NCBI GenBank assembly: GCA_033807775.1
Contig: CM066317.1
Coordinates: 8,515,870-8,579,869 of the forward strand
Length of the DNA: 64,000 nt
DNA from: Saussurea involucrata
Lineage: Eukaryota > Streptophyta > Magnoliopsida > Asterales > Asteraceae
Direction: 5' to 3'
Part shown: positions 25,052 to 37,400 of the stretch, one piece after another
How positions within the stretch are numbered: position 1 is the stretch's first letter
Layout: every line of letters begins with the position of its first letter
Program-made: the position numbers and the translations under genes
The notes under the pieces: generated by a model
Told to the model about the DNA's origin: nothing
The model's database searches: none
Seen by the model: only the letters and a program-made list of their open reading frames with translations

Positions 25052-28000
25052 GAAATTAATTAACTTGAGCTCAATTAATTAATTATTCTTGGTCCAAATT
25101 AATTAGTTAATTAAAAGAGTAGTTAATTAATTAATAGATTCAGGGATTTAATTAATTATTATATTTATAATTTAAATGATTATTAAGTTTAATTTCATTT
25201 GAATGGGATTGTGGAAGTTTTTTTAATTACAAATATGGTAGCTAAATCATTTGAATGGGATTGTGGAGAAAGAATTAGGGTTTTATAAAACGCCTTTCAA
25301 CTTCCAAAGATGATTGCAATATCTTGATAAAGTCCTAGTGAGCAAATCAAAGGTATGTGTTTCTTATTAGTTCTTTTGATTCATTTATTCGACTTATTGT
25401 ATAATATATATCTACTTTTTCTGATATAATACTTGATTCGATTTTATTTATTTGATTTTGATCTATACCAGTATGAGTGTTTCTTGTGTTCCCTAGACGA
25501 TCCATCGAGTTAGATGAACCCTTAACATTTAATTTGTGATATCTAATCTTGAAGACTTCATAATGTTGTAAAAGTCATAACGAATCACCCTTTACTTTTG
25601 TGAGGTGTAATAACATGTTTTTGAAATCATTGAGATGTGTACTACAAATATCTGTAAGACGAGCATACCCTGATTTTTGTTATGGCAATTGTGAATTTTA
25701 TATTAACAAATTATAGAGCCAATTTTTGAGTAAAATCCGTTCCGATTATTCCAATATCTTAGGACTTATTTGTTTGTCGTATAAATATATACTTCCTTTT
25801 TCAAATATTTGTACGAATACGCATTTATGATTTGTCAGAAAAGTGGATAGCTAATTTGTTTATGTCTAACATGGTTATTAATCACTCATTCGATTTATCC
25901 GGGCCATTTCCCACTAGGAGTTTTTGAAACTGGTCAGACACTAGATGCTTCTAAAACTTTGTCTAAAATCGTTTTAAACCGTTTAATTTTATTCTTGATC
26001 CATTTATCAAAACACAAATTCTTTAGTATATAGTATGTTGGGATCATATATGTTGTTTAATTAATGCGGATTTGTAGTATTTGGTATTTGATTTCATTAT
26101 ATGTATATGTTATGTACCATACCGAGCGTTTGGCTCATCCGTATTTCTTTCCTTTCGATAAGTATTCTAAGGGGATATAAAAGAGTAAAATATTGAGGGT
26201 TTGTAGATATCTAAGGGGTTTGTTTACGATTTATGTCGGGTTGGTATAATTCAGTTTATTACTTTTATCATAGTTAATGGTTATATTATGTAGGTGAGTT
26301 ATTCGCACTTTGTTACTTCGCGTTGGTGTTCTATTTTAGGTTTAAATGTTACTTGCATCCCCGTATTTACAAAGGGGTTTGCACAATTTATGGGTGACTT
26401 TTTTATGTAACGATGTCAATGAGTATCAGAAATGAGGCTGACACATGAATTTATGTCGGGTTGGTGCTTTAAACAATTGTCAGACGATGTGAAAATCTTT
26501 GATGAGCACATTTAGTTAGACGAATGCATGAGCTACATAACGATCTATCTTTGATGCTTGCCATGGAGATAAAGACGTGATGTTGCAATCCAAAAGTCGA
26601 CTGTCACACATGAAATAATGTAGAAAGTATAGTGCATGATTAATCCCCACGATGACAATTGTGAGTGTGTAATTTCGAGGGTGTTTGGTTCATTTTAGAT
26701 GATGGAAAGTAGAATGGGTGGGAATGCTGAAGACCGGAGTCGAGACTGCCCATTACATTGATGTTGTTTTGTTGAATATGTAGGGGTTTGATTGAGGATT
26801 TAAAACAACTTTATATCATGACAAAGAAAGCATAAATAATTAAATATACACAATTCTAACTATTTAAAATTACCACCAAGGATCCACATGCATGAAATTT
26901 AACAAACAAAAAACCAACCATAGAGGGTTTAAAAATCGCCCTATGAAGCGTGAACCGGAGAAAGATGGATGAATAGAATGACGAGTAGCCAACATAGCCT
27001 CTGTTAGGAACATGGTTGTGGTGATGATGAAGGACCGAATAATCTCAATAATCGTGTATGCAAAACACTTTTCGAATACAATAATTTTACCCTATTAGCC
27101 TTAGGTTCGTGGATTTCTTATTGGGATAATCCTTAAGTCTTCTCTCTATCTCCAAAGGCTGTAAAAATTGAGATTATATCACCCAGGTTCTCATTCTACA
27201 TATTTAAGAGAGAGATCGGTATTTACTAGCAGTTAACGATTATAACCGTTAATGGATAAGATTGAAGGTAGTTCCAACCGCATCGAAGTTCTGAATTTGC
27301 AGTTCCAGATCTCTAGACATACAAATAAGAGTCATTCTGGATACACCCAACCAGAGATAGGACCTATATCATCCAGAGATAATAGTCAACTTATCCATAG
27401 TTAAGACTTAGCCGCCAAGGCCCCTGCCCCCTTGGAACCCTACTAGGGGTGCTATCCCTTTGACCCCCGCTTTTGGCTATCTAAGGTGATATAGACAATA
27501 TTTGTGAATGTGCACTCCACACATCCTAACTCACGTATGTTTGCCTCTTATAAATTCGGGCAATAATTAAATATTTTATTTAATTGTTTGTTCTCTTAAT
27601 TCAGATATACATTTAACGCGTGTGACTCATTGGAACTTTATCATGTTGACAATAATTGTAAATCCTACTTATAATTATCGAAGGGCAACATCTAGCAATA
27701 CATCATCGTTACCCAAATGATAAAGTTTGGTGATTCAGTTAATCAACAAACTGTGTGATCATTATTAGTGTACACATTTATGTCCCTTTGTTCAAATATC
27801 CATATCGAACACGAGACATGGATGTGTCATCCTTGTTACGTGTGATCCTTAGTTTCTCGATTCCATAATATACTGAAAAGACAGACATCACTAATATATA
27901 TGGATCATCTGAGCATGCATGCACTTCCACAATACTATTCAATCGAGGAGCCAGAGATATCGCTCTCGACATACAAGATGAACAAATCCTATCTTTATCC

Positions 28001-28679
28001 ATAACAATACTACTAAGTGATACACGATATAACAAACAACTGTTCTGTCACCTAGTTACAGAATGAATAGAATCAATTATCAAAGCACACCACTCACAAC
28101 GACCGCACGAGAACCGTTTATGACACTCGTATGACATCCAACAAAAATTCTCATAGCGAGTCACGTCCGATACAAGATCTCATTCGTACCTATATGTGGA
28201 TTCTGTATCTCTATATGAATCCTTGCATATACCAATCGTAGCGTATTAATTCAACCTAAACCCAAATTAACACTTCACTAGGGACATTTTAGATGTTATT
28301 CTAAGATTATTATTACATTTAGATATTATACAGAATATGCCATAAACACAATAAGTGAGCAATGTCTTTTATTTAATTAATAATCACGACACAATATGCA
28401 AACAAAATCATCTAATAATTGACTTTTGGGCATAAACACTAATAATAATATACAGGAACATTCTACAAGGCGGAAGGTCGACCAGGAAAGAAGTTTTAAA
28501 GAAATGGTCATTATAGCATAGATCACCTTTATCTTCCGAAAAAAATGTTAATGGTAAAAAATAGGGGTCAAAAAATTAAAAAAATAGTATAGGGGCCAAT
28601 TTATTAACTTAAAATAGTATAGGGACTAATATATTAACTTAAAGTAGTAAAGGGGCTATTTTATAACTTTCACAAATAT
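25052..28679. other. 3.6 kb without a recognisable gene
   Basis: AT-rich DNA. A TATAAA-containing stretch with a possible donor site (about 25280-25355, ending CAAAG before GTATGT) could be the start of a non-coding transcript or an LTR. 27000-28440 looks like degraded LTR-retrotransposon DNA but has no identifiable domain. 28540-28670 repeats a TAGTATAGGGGCCAA phrase about three times. Confidence 0.35.
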
Positions 28680-29210
28680 ATGAATTTCTATCACCTCAGC
28701 TTTTCGATTTTCATCGTGATCTGTAGCCCTCTACCGATCAACGGAGCTTTCTTCCCGCCGTACTTTCTCTCTCTTCAACCGCCGCATTTATGAACCGGCC
28801 GTCGTCTCCGCCACCGTCCACCATTCCCCTATCGCCGGCGGCCTGTTATTCACACTTCCATCTTCTTTGGTCCTTGTTGCATGTCTCCAGAGAATCAAAT
28901 TCTCTTTGATCTCTAAAACCCTCTTTTTTATAACTGCCGTCGTTCGCTATTTCTTCCTTTTTTTATTTGCTTGTCGACTGGATCGAAGTGTCTGCTACAG
29001 AGTTTATGCCATTAAATACAGAAATTTGGTGCGTTTACTTCTTAATTCATGCATTTACTCTCGCTTTCGATCAGGAATTTTGCCTTTATATTTTCCTCTA
29101 ATATACGAGTTGTTTTTCACTGTTGCTGTTTCAATTGTGCCTTTTTTGTTTTTCTATTTAAGTCGATCTTTCAATTGTTGTTGGGGAAAATGTAGGTTTT
29201 AGCCATGGAA
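28680..29210 (+). promoter_or_regulatory. Possible 5' leader or promoter region of MORC copy 2
   Basis: The sequence is pyrimidine- and CCG-rich (TTTCTCTCTCTTCAACCGCC, GCCGTCGTCTCCGCCACC), unlike its AT-rich surroundings and like a plant 5' UTR. Donor-like sites follow near 29027 and 29190. A matching acceptor (CTTTTTGCAG) ends at 31281, before the coding exon at 31475. A leader intron of about 2 kb is an inference. Confidence 0.35.
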
Positions 29211-29635
29211 AAAACCCCTCCCCCTCCCCGTTTGCATTCTGTATTTGCAAAAAAAAAAAAAAACAATCGTAGGGTCAATCCACTACCTGAATGTGTTAAT
29301 CGAATAAAATCAGAACGTACGTGACCGCCTCAAGGGCGCACCTCCTTACCCTCTTTTAAGTCTCGTGTAAATCTCAATTATATCAAATGGTTGATGACAC
29401 TAAAATCACCAACATACATGACAATTTTGAAGAATATGATAGCAGTGTTCTAGAATTTTCTTTTCTAGCACATGTTAAGTCTAGATATGACATTCTAGGA
29501 TCAAGAGTATGTACCGGAATTTTTTCTTATTCCCAAGTCTACCTTTATTTTTTTGTTTGCTTAGCCCTCTTCCATTTTTATATAGTTTTAGGTAACTATG
29601 AAAAGAGTTTCCTCTTCAATGTAACAAACAAGAGA

Positions 29636-30780
29636 ACTACTAGTAAATGTGTTAGATTTTTTTCTTGATTTATCGTGTGAATTGCTCAAGCTTGTAGCTC
29701 TGGAGTGTTGTTTGGGTTGAATATGCTCTTGTTGGTCATGCTTGTGTTGGGTGAAGACATGTTTGTTCGTCGTACAACACTTTGCTCGATGTCTATAGGA
29801 GTCCGAACAAAAGTATCTGGTAATGATGAAGGTGAGAACATTAGAGATAGACGAGTTTTTGATAATATGAGCACCGGTAAATAATTGATTATCAATATGG
29901 ATCCAACCATAAGTGGTTGCACTACCAAACAAAAGATGATTGTAAAGGACATAGTTCAAATATATCTAACCCCATGAACCAAGGTAGATAGATATTAAAG
30001 CATGAATAGTTGTAAACTTGTAATGGGAATAATCGTTTGCATCTTAAATCTATTTTTTTCCTAGTTTTTGGTGGATGAAAAACTGGTGAAGTTGGTAGCA
30101 TATAGGCTAGAAACTTAGTCTTGTCGATGGGAATGTAGAACTACAAACAATAAGTGAAGCCAACAAGTAATGCGCCAAACCTAGAGAACATTGTTTATGA
30201 ACTCAAGTGGTCGACTTCCAACTTTCGGTCCGATGTCCTAGTTTCTTCGTTTGACTCTCCTAATCTTATCAAGAGGACGAAGTGCCTACAACCTAAATGT
30301 TACCAACTACACATGTTTCTTATCCACCAAAGGCTAGGGATTTTTTTTTTCCGATTTGAGATGCAAACGATCATTCCCATTACAGATGTTCATGCCTTAA
30401 TATTTTCCTCAGTCCATAGGGTTAAATACTTGAACAGTTGAACTCTGTCTTTTACAATCTTCCTCTGATTGGTGGTGCAACCACCTATTCTTGGATCCAT
30501 CTTCTATCCACATTGATAACCAAATACTTACCGACGTTCAAATTATCATGAACTCATGAAGCTCTAACGTTTTCACCTTCCATCATTACCAGAAAATTTT
30601 GTTTTGATTTTGACATACATAGTGCAAAGTGTTGTACAACGAAAAAACATAGCTTGACCCCCATCATACTATAAAATGACCAACAAGAAAATTTTAACAC
30701 AAAGAACACTGTAGAGCTACACGTTTTGAGCAATTCACTCTATAATTCAAGAGAAAGATCTAACACGTTTACTAGTAGTT
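29636..30780. mobile_element. Foldback element with about 320-bp inverted arms
   Basis: CTACTAGTAAATGTGTTAGA on the left is matched by TCTAACACGTTTACTAGTAG on the right. Inverted similarity continues inward (GAATTGCTCAAGC/GAGCAATTC, GTAGCTCT/AGAGCTAC, CGTACAACACTTTG/CAAAGTGTTGTAC). Frames inside are not coding. It would lie in the inferred leader intron of MORC copy 2. Confidence 0.6.
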
Positions 30781-30980
30781 CTAAAGTGTGTACATTGAAG
30801 GGGAAACTCCATGGTTATCTAAAACTCTCAGACCATAATTCTCTGGTAATTATGGAAGGTGAGAACGTCTCAACTACATGAGTTCCTGATAATTTGAGCA
30901 CCGATAAGTAGTTGGTTATCAATGTGGATATAAGATGGATCCAAGTATTTTTGACCAACTATACTACTTATCCACATTGA

Positions 30981-31065
30981 TAACCACATTGATAATTCTA
31001 TCCACATTGATAACAACTACTTATCAATGTGGTTATCAATGTGGATAGAATTATCAATGTGGTTA
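30981..31065. repeat. Perfect 34-bp inverted repeat with 17-bp loop
   Basis: 30981-31014 and 31032-31065 are exact reverse complements, each carrying two CCACATTGATAA units. More copies of the CACATTGATAA word lie at 30910-30980 and near 30505. Confidence 0.8.
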
Positions 31066-31474
31066 CAATTCTTGTCAATACGTGTTAAAGAGTTGTGATA
31101 AAATATTCTTGAATAATGAGCATATAGTGGTTTATTTCATTTTCAAGTTTAGTTTATGTTTCTTGTCCTCTAAAGGGAGAATTTATTTTATTTTTAACAA
31201 CCTATACGAAAAGGGATTCTAGATAATTTCAACATTGTGTTTTCCAGGTATAATCTAGGTTGAAGTCTATTCTTTTTGCAGGCTCTTCTTCGTACTTTGG
31301 TTGAATAGCAGTTCCTCTTCTGTACCGTTCTTTGCAATGTGTTGTCCTTGAAAATTTTGGTTTTATCGTCTAAAGTTCTCAGTTCTGGTGGCTTCTAATT
31401 CAGATAAGATACTAAGTTACCAACACGGTTTTGAATACATCAAACGACTTTTCAGTTATTGAACCAACCTGGAC

Positions 31475-34400
31475 ATGTTTGAGTTATGCGGTGATTATAG
31501 TCCTGGAGAAGTGGATACAAGAGCGGTTAAATTAGAATTAAATCCAGTTGGGATAACAAGTGAGCAAAATCAGTATCTTGCTGACGTGGCTTTGCATAGA
31601 AAGTCCAATGTTCATGGAAAAACACATGAATCTGAAAAGAATAGGAGCTTTAGTGCCTCGAGTACGGGTCAAAGTGGCACTTGCATATTGGATCAGGAGC
31701 AATCACAAGTTGGTGATTCTGGACCTTGTTCCACATCGTCGATATCTGCGGCGCCCATTTGTCGACAATTTTGGAAAGCTGGGATCTATAATGAGGATCT
31801 AACTCCTGTCCCCAAAAATCATGGTATTTCACTATCAAAGCAATTTCATGCTTTTTCTTATGGTTTTTTTTTGAAGTATATAATATTTATAAGGGAAATT
31901 AACCGAAATGGCCATTTCTCACACCCCAATTGGTATCCTAGCCATTCCTCTCCCATTTTTACCCAAATGTCACTGCCTTCACAAGTGACAGCTACGCAAA
32001 TTGCGGAGGGGTGAAAAAGTAAAAAAAGGAAGTTTCTAAAATGCCCAGAAGTTGCAGGGGCCAAAACTGTAAAATATTTTAAACATGTCCGCACCTTGTG
32101 GACATAGACAAAATTACGGATTTGGTCCCTACTTGCGGACCATGTTCCGAACGTTTTTTTTAACTTTTTCACCCTCCGCAATTTGCGGACATGTCACTTG
32201 CGGAGGTAGTGACAATACGGTAAAACCAGGAGAGAAATGGCTATTTGGGTCAATTTCCCTATTTATAAACCCTAAACCCTTTGGTGAGGTTTGAACCCTT
32301 GACCTTCTGCAAGGTTGGGCCCTACCAGTAACCTAGGTTGGGCCCTACCAGTAACCGTGTGTACCGATGGGTGTCTCTAGGCCAATGACCCTTTGGTTTA
32401 TGGTTGTTTTCTTGATGCAATTGTTGCGAGTATATGAAGATCTTAATCGCATGTCCAAAACCTTTATACTGATATGATTGAATCCCAATTTAATGATTAA
32501 AGATTTTTGGGTTAATGAGGCACCAAAAATCTTATTAGTTATTGGTACATCATGAAATACTGGATATACCCAGTTCTTAGCTCGTGCTTGCTGGTGTCGA
32601 TAAATACGTTGCTGTTAATATATTCCAGGGCATCTTTTGCTGCATTTCATATCAAGTTCTGATAACTTATGTAATCAACAGGTGGTTCAAGTTATCTACA
32701 TATACACCCGAAGTTTCTTCATTCAAATGCCACTTCGCACAAATGGGCCTTTGGTGGTATGTTTCCGCGATCTGATAGTTATAAATCTAAATATTTAGCT
32801 TATCTTGTTTTTTTTTGTCTATTTGCATATAGTGCTATTATTGAGTTGTAGTTCTGCACATTTTTATCACAAAATCTATTTGTTATCTTGTATATGCAGC
32901 CATTGCCGAGCTTCTTGATAATGCTGTGGATGAGGTAGCCATCTTAACAAACTCTGTTTGTTACTTTTATTTTTCTATGACTTTTTAATTCCTTTTCATC
33001 ATTAAAATTCTTGTTGCCTATTTGTTTATTTGCTTTGGCTCGTGTTACGTTGTTTCTTTTACGTAGCTACATTTATTTTTTCTTCAATCAAGTTCTTACT
33101 TGATATCTTTTTACATTTAAAGCATTTGATATTTACATACTTTTACATCGAGTTAATATATCGTATAACAAAATAAAACGATCAAACCAAATATATTCAG
33201 TAATTGGGGGTAGATGTATGCAAACATTTCCTCTATCCCAAGGAGTAGAAAGGTTGTTTCGACTCGACTCGTCCAAAAACTCGATTAAAATTTTCAAATC
33301 GAGCCGAGCATACGCTTTTTTGAGTCAAACATGTTCATATCATCATATGTCCATAAACATATAATCAAAGTTTAAAAATTATTGAGGTTGAGCCAATAAG
33401 CAAGCTAATCGATCTTGAGTTCGATCCCATAAACGAGTATCGAGCTCGTGTTCGAACATCGGAAAAATGTTTGAACTCGAGCCCTACTGTGAGAAAGTTA
33501 TTCGAGCTTGAGCTCAAGCTCAGTACTATTTTTTCAAGCTGAGCTCGAATAACCTGCAACTCGACTCGGGCTCTTTAACATTCTGCATATTTACTTCACA
33601 CTCTTGCATACTTCACGTGATGTGTAGATACAAAATGGAGCAACATATGTTTACATCGATAAGACCTCAAACCCAAGAAATGGAAGCCCATCGTTGTTAA
33701 TTCAAGGTAATGTATTATGTCTACTTCTAAACACCTATCAGTTGTGTGTGTGTGTGTGTGTTTGCAACTCTTGCAAAAATATCAATATATATATGTGTGA
33801 TGATTTGATGTAGATGATGGGGCTGGGATGGATCCAGAAGCAATGCGCCGATGTTTGAGTTTTGGGTTTTCAGATAAAAAGTCAAAATCTGCAATCGGAA
33901 AATGTATGAACCTCGTCCTCTTATTGTGCCAAAGTTGTTGACCTTTGTTATTTTCTTTATTATAATCGGTTGCGTTGTTGACTTTTCAGATGGGAACGGC
34001 TTTAAAACAAGTTCTATGAGGCTTGGAGGAGATGCCATAGTTTTCAGCCGCAACCTTGTGGGAATGTATGGTCAACTTCAGATTTGACTTGGCATTTAGA
34101 ACGTTTTCTTTTTGTTTTCCGTTTTTTTAATCTTCAACTTTGTTGTTTCTTGTGGGCAGGACTTTTACACAAAGCGTTGGTCTTTTATCATATACATTTT
34201 TGACTCGATCAGGCTATGACAGAATAGTTGTTCCGATGGTGAGAATTTTATAGGTCTCCTAACACACACACATATAGATATATAGGGTTGTGTCCCGGTG
34301 AGAAGTTGAGGTTAATGTGAGAAGTGGTTATCAACCGTTGGATGAGAAATGGACGCACGTTAGGATGAGATGCACCGGATCAATTCCCTTATAAGGCACA

Positions 34401-37400
34401 ATTCATGGGCGGGCATTTGAATATTTGATTAAAACTTAAAAGTGATCAACAGTTCAGATCCACTTCTCACCCTTCTCACGTTAACCTCAACTTCTCACAC
34501 GATCATTCGTCTCTCTCTCTCTCTATATATATATATGCAGGGTTATCTGCTATCACATTTAGGCATACAAAATGTAGATTGTGAAAAAAAGAAGCCTTTT
34601 TATTATTTCTCTATCTACATTGTGTTTTTGACAATGTTATCAAACATATTTAGGTCCTCATTTATACTGGGTATGATTCAAGTTTTAATAAAATGTGAAA
34701 TCTTGGCTTCTCTTGTAAACCGCAGGTCCACTATGAGTTCAATTTTGTGACGGGTTCTTTTCAGTCGCTACAACCGAAAAGCGATGAACACTCAAATACC
34801 AACCTATCTGTGCTTCTGCAGTGGTCTCCCTATTCAACAGAAGAAGAGCTACTAAAACAAGTAAGCACCCCAATCCCGCTCTCTGGACAGAATACACTTC
34901 ATTTGCTTCTTTGATCCGTTAACATTTCTTGGGCCCCACCAAAGGGTCAATGGCCGAGCGGTATCTGGCTTACCAGTAGATCCCAACCTTCCTGGAGGTC
35001 AAGGGTTCAAGACTCACCAAAGGCGTGAGTTCGTATCCAGAAAAATTTCCATGTGGGGGCACAAAATAATTAGCATAATAAAACTAAAACTAAAATTAAT
35101 TATAAAAAGGATGGTTTAATAAAATGAAATACAAGTGGTTTTTTGCAACACCCAAGTAAAGAACTTTATATGCTCTCATAATCATAATTGTCTTTTATCA
35201 TAATATACTGGATGGTTCTAGAATGTAACGAGTTTTTATGATTCGTGTAGTTTGATGATGTTGGTTCTCACGGGACGAAAATAATCATCTACAATTTATG
35301 GCTCGATGAGGAGGGTAATATGGAGCTTGATTTTGAGTCGGATCCCGAGGTTTCAACTTCTTTCTTTCTCGTAATTTTCCCTGCACTACGTTTTTTGTTA
35401 CTATGTCATTCCCATGAGTCGTAACACAATTTGCCGCAGGATATTCGTATTGGATGGGACGGAAAAAGCAAAGCGAAAGATGATTCTCTTAAGGCAATAG
35501 GTGAAAAGCACATTGCCAATCGCCTCCGGTTTTCACTTCGTGTAAGTTTCAGTTTTTACTAGTTACTACTCTATTTGTATACTCCCTCTGATTCAAAAAT
35601 AAGTGTCCACATTTCTATTTTAGTTATTCCCATTACAAGTATTCACTTTCAAACTTAAGTGACTACTTTCCAATTTTACTCTTGATTATGAGATGGAGAA
35701 ATTCCATAATCCCTTTATTATTGAGGGTAAATTTGTCATCTAGTTTTTAGGCATTCCCATTATAAGTATTCACTTTCAAAAGTAAGTGACAACATTCCAA
35801 TTTTACCCTTTATTATGAGATGGAGAAATTCATTAATCCCTCTATTATTGAGGGTAAAATTGTCATTTAGTTTTTAGTCATTCCCATTATAAAAGTAAAC
35901 GACAACTTTCCACTTTTACCCTTAATTATGAGATTGAGAAATTCATTGATCCCTCTATTATTAAGGGTAAAATTGTCATTTAGTTAATTGAAAAGTGTAG
36001 TATTTACACATTTCTACAACCATGTGCCTTTTTCATTGTGGACATTGATTTTGCGACGGAGGAAGTAACTTGCTATTATATCCATACCATGAAGATTTTC
36101 CTTTATTTTGTTTCAGGCATACTTATCCATACCATGAAGATTTTCCTTTATTTTGTTTCAGGCATACTTATCCATCTTGTACTTGAAATTACCCGAAACT
36201 TTCTGCATTGTATTGCGCGGAAAAGTTGTTCTCTATAATAATATTGCAACAGAGCTGAAGCACCCGGAATTTATCTTGTATAAACCTAATAGCGGTGGAT
36301 GCGTCGAGGTGATTATAAATTATTTATTTATATATTAACACTATTAAATTTCAAGGGGGGTTCAAACAGAAACAACAAAAAAGTTGGAAACATGGAAACA
36401 CAAAAAAATCAGATGAAAAGGTATAACAATATGGATGTCAAATTGAAGAGAATAAAATGCATAATTTGTTTGGATAATATTTCGTATAGGGGAAAGTTAT
36501 ATAGGATAATCACATCCCTTGGATCAAATCCATCCAATGGTTGAGATCTGTTCCCATGTTTCGAACCTTTTTGCTGTTTCTATTAAACCTTCTAGTAACT
36601 TCGGGAACTAAGAGATATCGTAATTTTCGATTTGATCGAGTTCAGGGCAGTGTGGTTACGACGATAGGATTCCTGAAGGAGGCCCCGGATGTGCATATTC
36701 ACGGTTTCAACATCTACCACAAGGGTCGTTTGATATTGGTGATTTCCGTTCTTCATATCTAAATCTTGATTATTGTCGGAAAAGGGAAATTTAAAACAGT
36801 AATACGCGGTTGACATCTTTTGTTTATATTTACATTTTCAGCCATTTCTACCTGTGGTTAATGTCTCCAACAACAAAGGACGAGGTGTTGTTGGTAAGTT
36901 TGACGCGTTTGACCTCGTTATAATCCACCGATTCCGCCAAGTGACGGGTTTTGGTTAACTTTGTTATCGCTTTCTGTAGGTGTTCTTGAAGCAAATTTTG
37001 TCGAGCCTACTCACAGTAAACAAGATTTTGAAAAAACTAGCGTTTTTCAAAAGCTTGTTACACGATTGAAGGATATGACATTCGAGTACTGGTGAGTTTT
37101 TTTGGTTTTCATGCCGAGTTATAATGCAACTTCTGATCGAAAATGGATTTTTTTCCGATATTTGTAGGGATTGTCATTGTGGATTAATTGGTTATCAAAT
37201 GCCTAGAAAAAATCGACCGCCGTTAGCTTCATCTACTTCTACACAAGCACCGGTAGCTTCTAGAAGTCCTGTTATTGTGAATAGATCTAACGGAGCACCA
37301 ATAATCACTGTAGTTAACAGCAGGGCTGCTCTTAGTGCAAATTTCTCTCAAGAGGGTAAGAAGTCGATGTAACTCGTAATGTTTTAATTTTTACGTCTTC

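Noticed and set aside
27778..28035. 85-codon minus-strand frame in the 25-28 kb gap
   Set aside because: No domain, no codon or splice support, AT-rich setting.
34936..35070. Possible tRNA gene from A- and B-box motifs
   Set aside because: No acceptor stem or anticodon arm can be formed; it continues as a SINE.
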